In this document: positions 63,265 through 64,000 of the stretch, piece by piece
Numbering within the stretch: the first letter of the stretch is position 1
Layout: every line of letters starts with the position of its first letter
Source: Prorocentrum cordatum
Taxonomy: Eukaryota; Sar; Dinophyceae; Prorocentrales; Prorocentraceae
Length of the DNA stretch: 64,000 bases
Direction: 5' to 3'
Assembly (NCBI GenBank): GCA_963575745.1
Contig: CAUYUJ010000381.1
Span: 1 to 64,000 of the forward strand
The notes under the pieces: generated by a model
What the model saw: only the letters and a program-made list of their open reading frames with translations
Told to the model about the DNA's origin: nothing
Databases searched by the model: none
Translations under genes and position numbers: made by a program

Positions 63265-64000
63265 CTGTGCACTCCTCCTCCTCCTCCTCCTCCTTCTCCT
63301 CCTCATCGTCCTCCTCTTCCTCCTCATCTTCCTCCTCCACAGGCCTCCGCCTCCTTCTCCTCCTCCTTCTCGCCCTCCTCCTCCTCCTCGCCCTCCCCCT
63401 CCCCCTCCCCCTTTCTCTTGTTCTCATCCGTTCCCTTTTCGTCGTCCTCCTCCTCCTCCCCCCCCTCTCCTCGGCTCCAGCGCGCCACAACGCTGGAAAA
63501 TGATGTCTCGTATTACCCCTCCTCCTCTTCCTCCTCCTCCTCCTTCTCCTCCCCCTCCGCCTCCTTCTCCTCCTCCTCCTGCTCCTCCTCTTCCTCCTCC
63601 TCCTCTTCCTCCCCCCCTCCACTCACGCCTTCCTCTTCCCAGCGAGCTCTGCTCGGGATGCTCGCTTCTCTTGTTTCCCCCTCCCCTCCTGGAGGTGCCT
63701 CCGAGGCCCCGCGCGGCCCCGTCCGAGGAGTCTCGCTCGCCCTCGTTGTCCGTGCGTTGCTGCCCCTCCCTCCCCCTGCCCATGCCTCCCGCTCCTCCCT
63801 CCTTCTCCATCCTCGCTCTTTCCCCCTCTGTCCTGATCTCCTGCTCCTCCTCCTCCTCCTCCTCCTCCTCCTCCTCCTCCTCCTCCTCCTCCTCCTCCTC
63901 CTCCTCCTCCTCCTCTTCCTCCGGGGGTTCCCCTCCCTGCTGCTGCTCCTCGTCCTCCTCCTCCTCTTCCTCCTCCTCCTCCTCCTCTTCCTCCTCCTCC
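63265..64000. repeat. (TCC)n microsatellite to window edge
   Basis: TCC/CTC trinucleotides with less repetitive islands at about 63440-63510 and 63650-63830. No gene supported. Confidence 0.95.

Larger units (their letters stand above)
58403..63265 (+). mobile_element. LINE (non-LTR retrotransposon), decayed, near full length
   Basis: A spliced-leader relic, an ORF1-like protein, then APE endonuclease, reverse transcriptase and a C-terminal Cys/His motif in one unit of about 4.9 kb. This is the plan of APE-type LINEs. Both flanks are CTC/TCC microsatellite. Several frameshifts, a stop and a changed catalytic residue show that this copy is dead. Confidence 0.8.

Overview
The window looks like nuclear DNA of a dinoflagellate. 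The species cannot be fixed from sequence alone. Four things point there. A degenerate copy of the 22-nt dinoflagellate spliced leader lies at 58403-58424, and a shorter match lies at 40682-40703. Very long GC-rich retroelement reading frames occur that combine reverse transcriptase, RNase H, methyltransferase-like and tyrosine recombinase modules. Short candidate exons, some with GC-type donors, sit between microsatellites. Many short inverted-repeat elements look like introners. No rRNA, tRNA, CRISPR or prokaryotic operon structure was recognised. 

Layout. (1) 1-6.6 kb: a decayed cut-and-paste transposon. About a dozen copies of a short motif (AACGCAATCTCTTCTCAT-like, 661-3182) lie next to a broken minus-strand transposase resembling the CMC/EnSpm group (3496-5460). 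(2) 7.8-24.9 kb: at least one minus-strand host gene of many small exons, whose introns are filled with CT, CAT/GAT, CTC/GGA and ATGT-type repeats. The last three exons join in phase to a stop at 7843. (3) 25.3-26.35 kb: an AT-rich foldback block and an array of AACCAAGACAT motifs. (4) 26.4-41.0 kb: a DIRS-like (tyrosine-recombinase) retroelement of about 14 kb. Its first frame holds Gag-like, zinc-binding and cytosine-methyltransferase-like regions and the start of the reverse transcriptase. Its second frame holds the rest of the RT, RNase H, a second methyltransferase-like region and the recombinase. A third module with a PTB-like RRM, a zinc finger and a Lys/Gly-rich tail follows in the same frame. 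A 211-bp exact direct repeat around a 141-bp segment follows the genes and resembles the split direct repeats of PAT/Ngaro-type elements. (5) 41-54.1 kb: candidate plus-strand exons between several families of short terminal-inverted-repeat elements, some of which seem to supply the introns. (6) 55.2-58.0 kb: candidate minus-strand exons. (7) 58.4-63.3 kb: a decayed LINE (ORF1 with coiled coil, APE endonuclease, RT, C-terminal zinc motif) that starts exactly at a spliced-leader relic and lies between two CTC/TCC microsatellites. 

The window is therefore mostly transposon and repeat sequence around fragmented host genes. Exon calls rest on codon-like composition, splice-site appearance and phase only; no transcript or homology search was possible.
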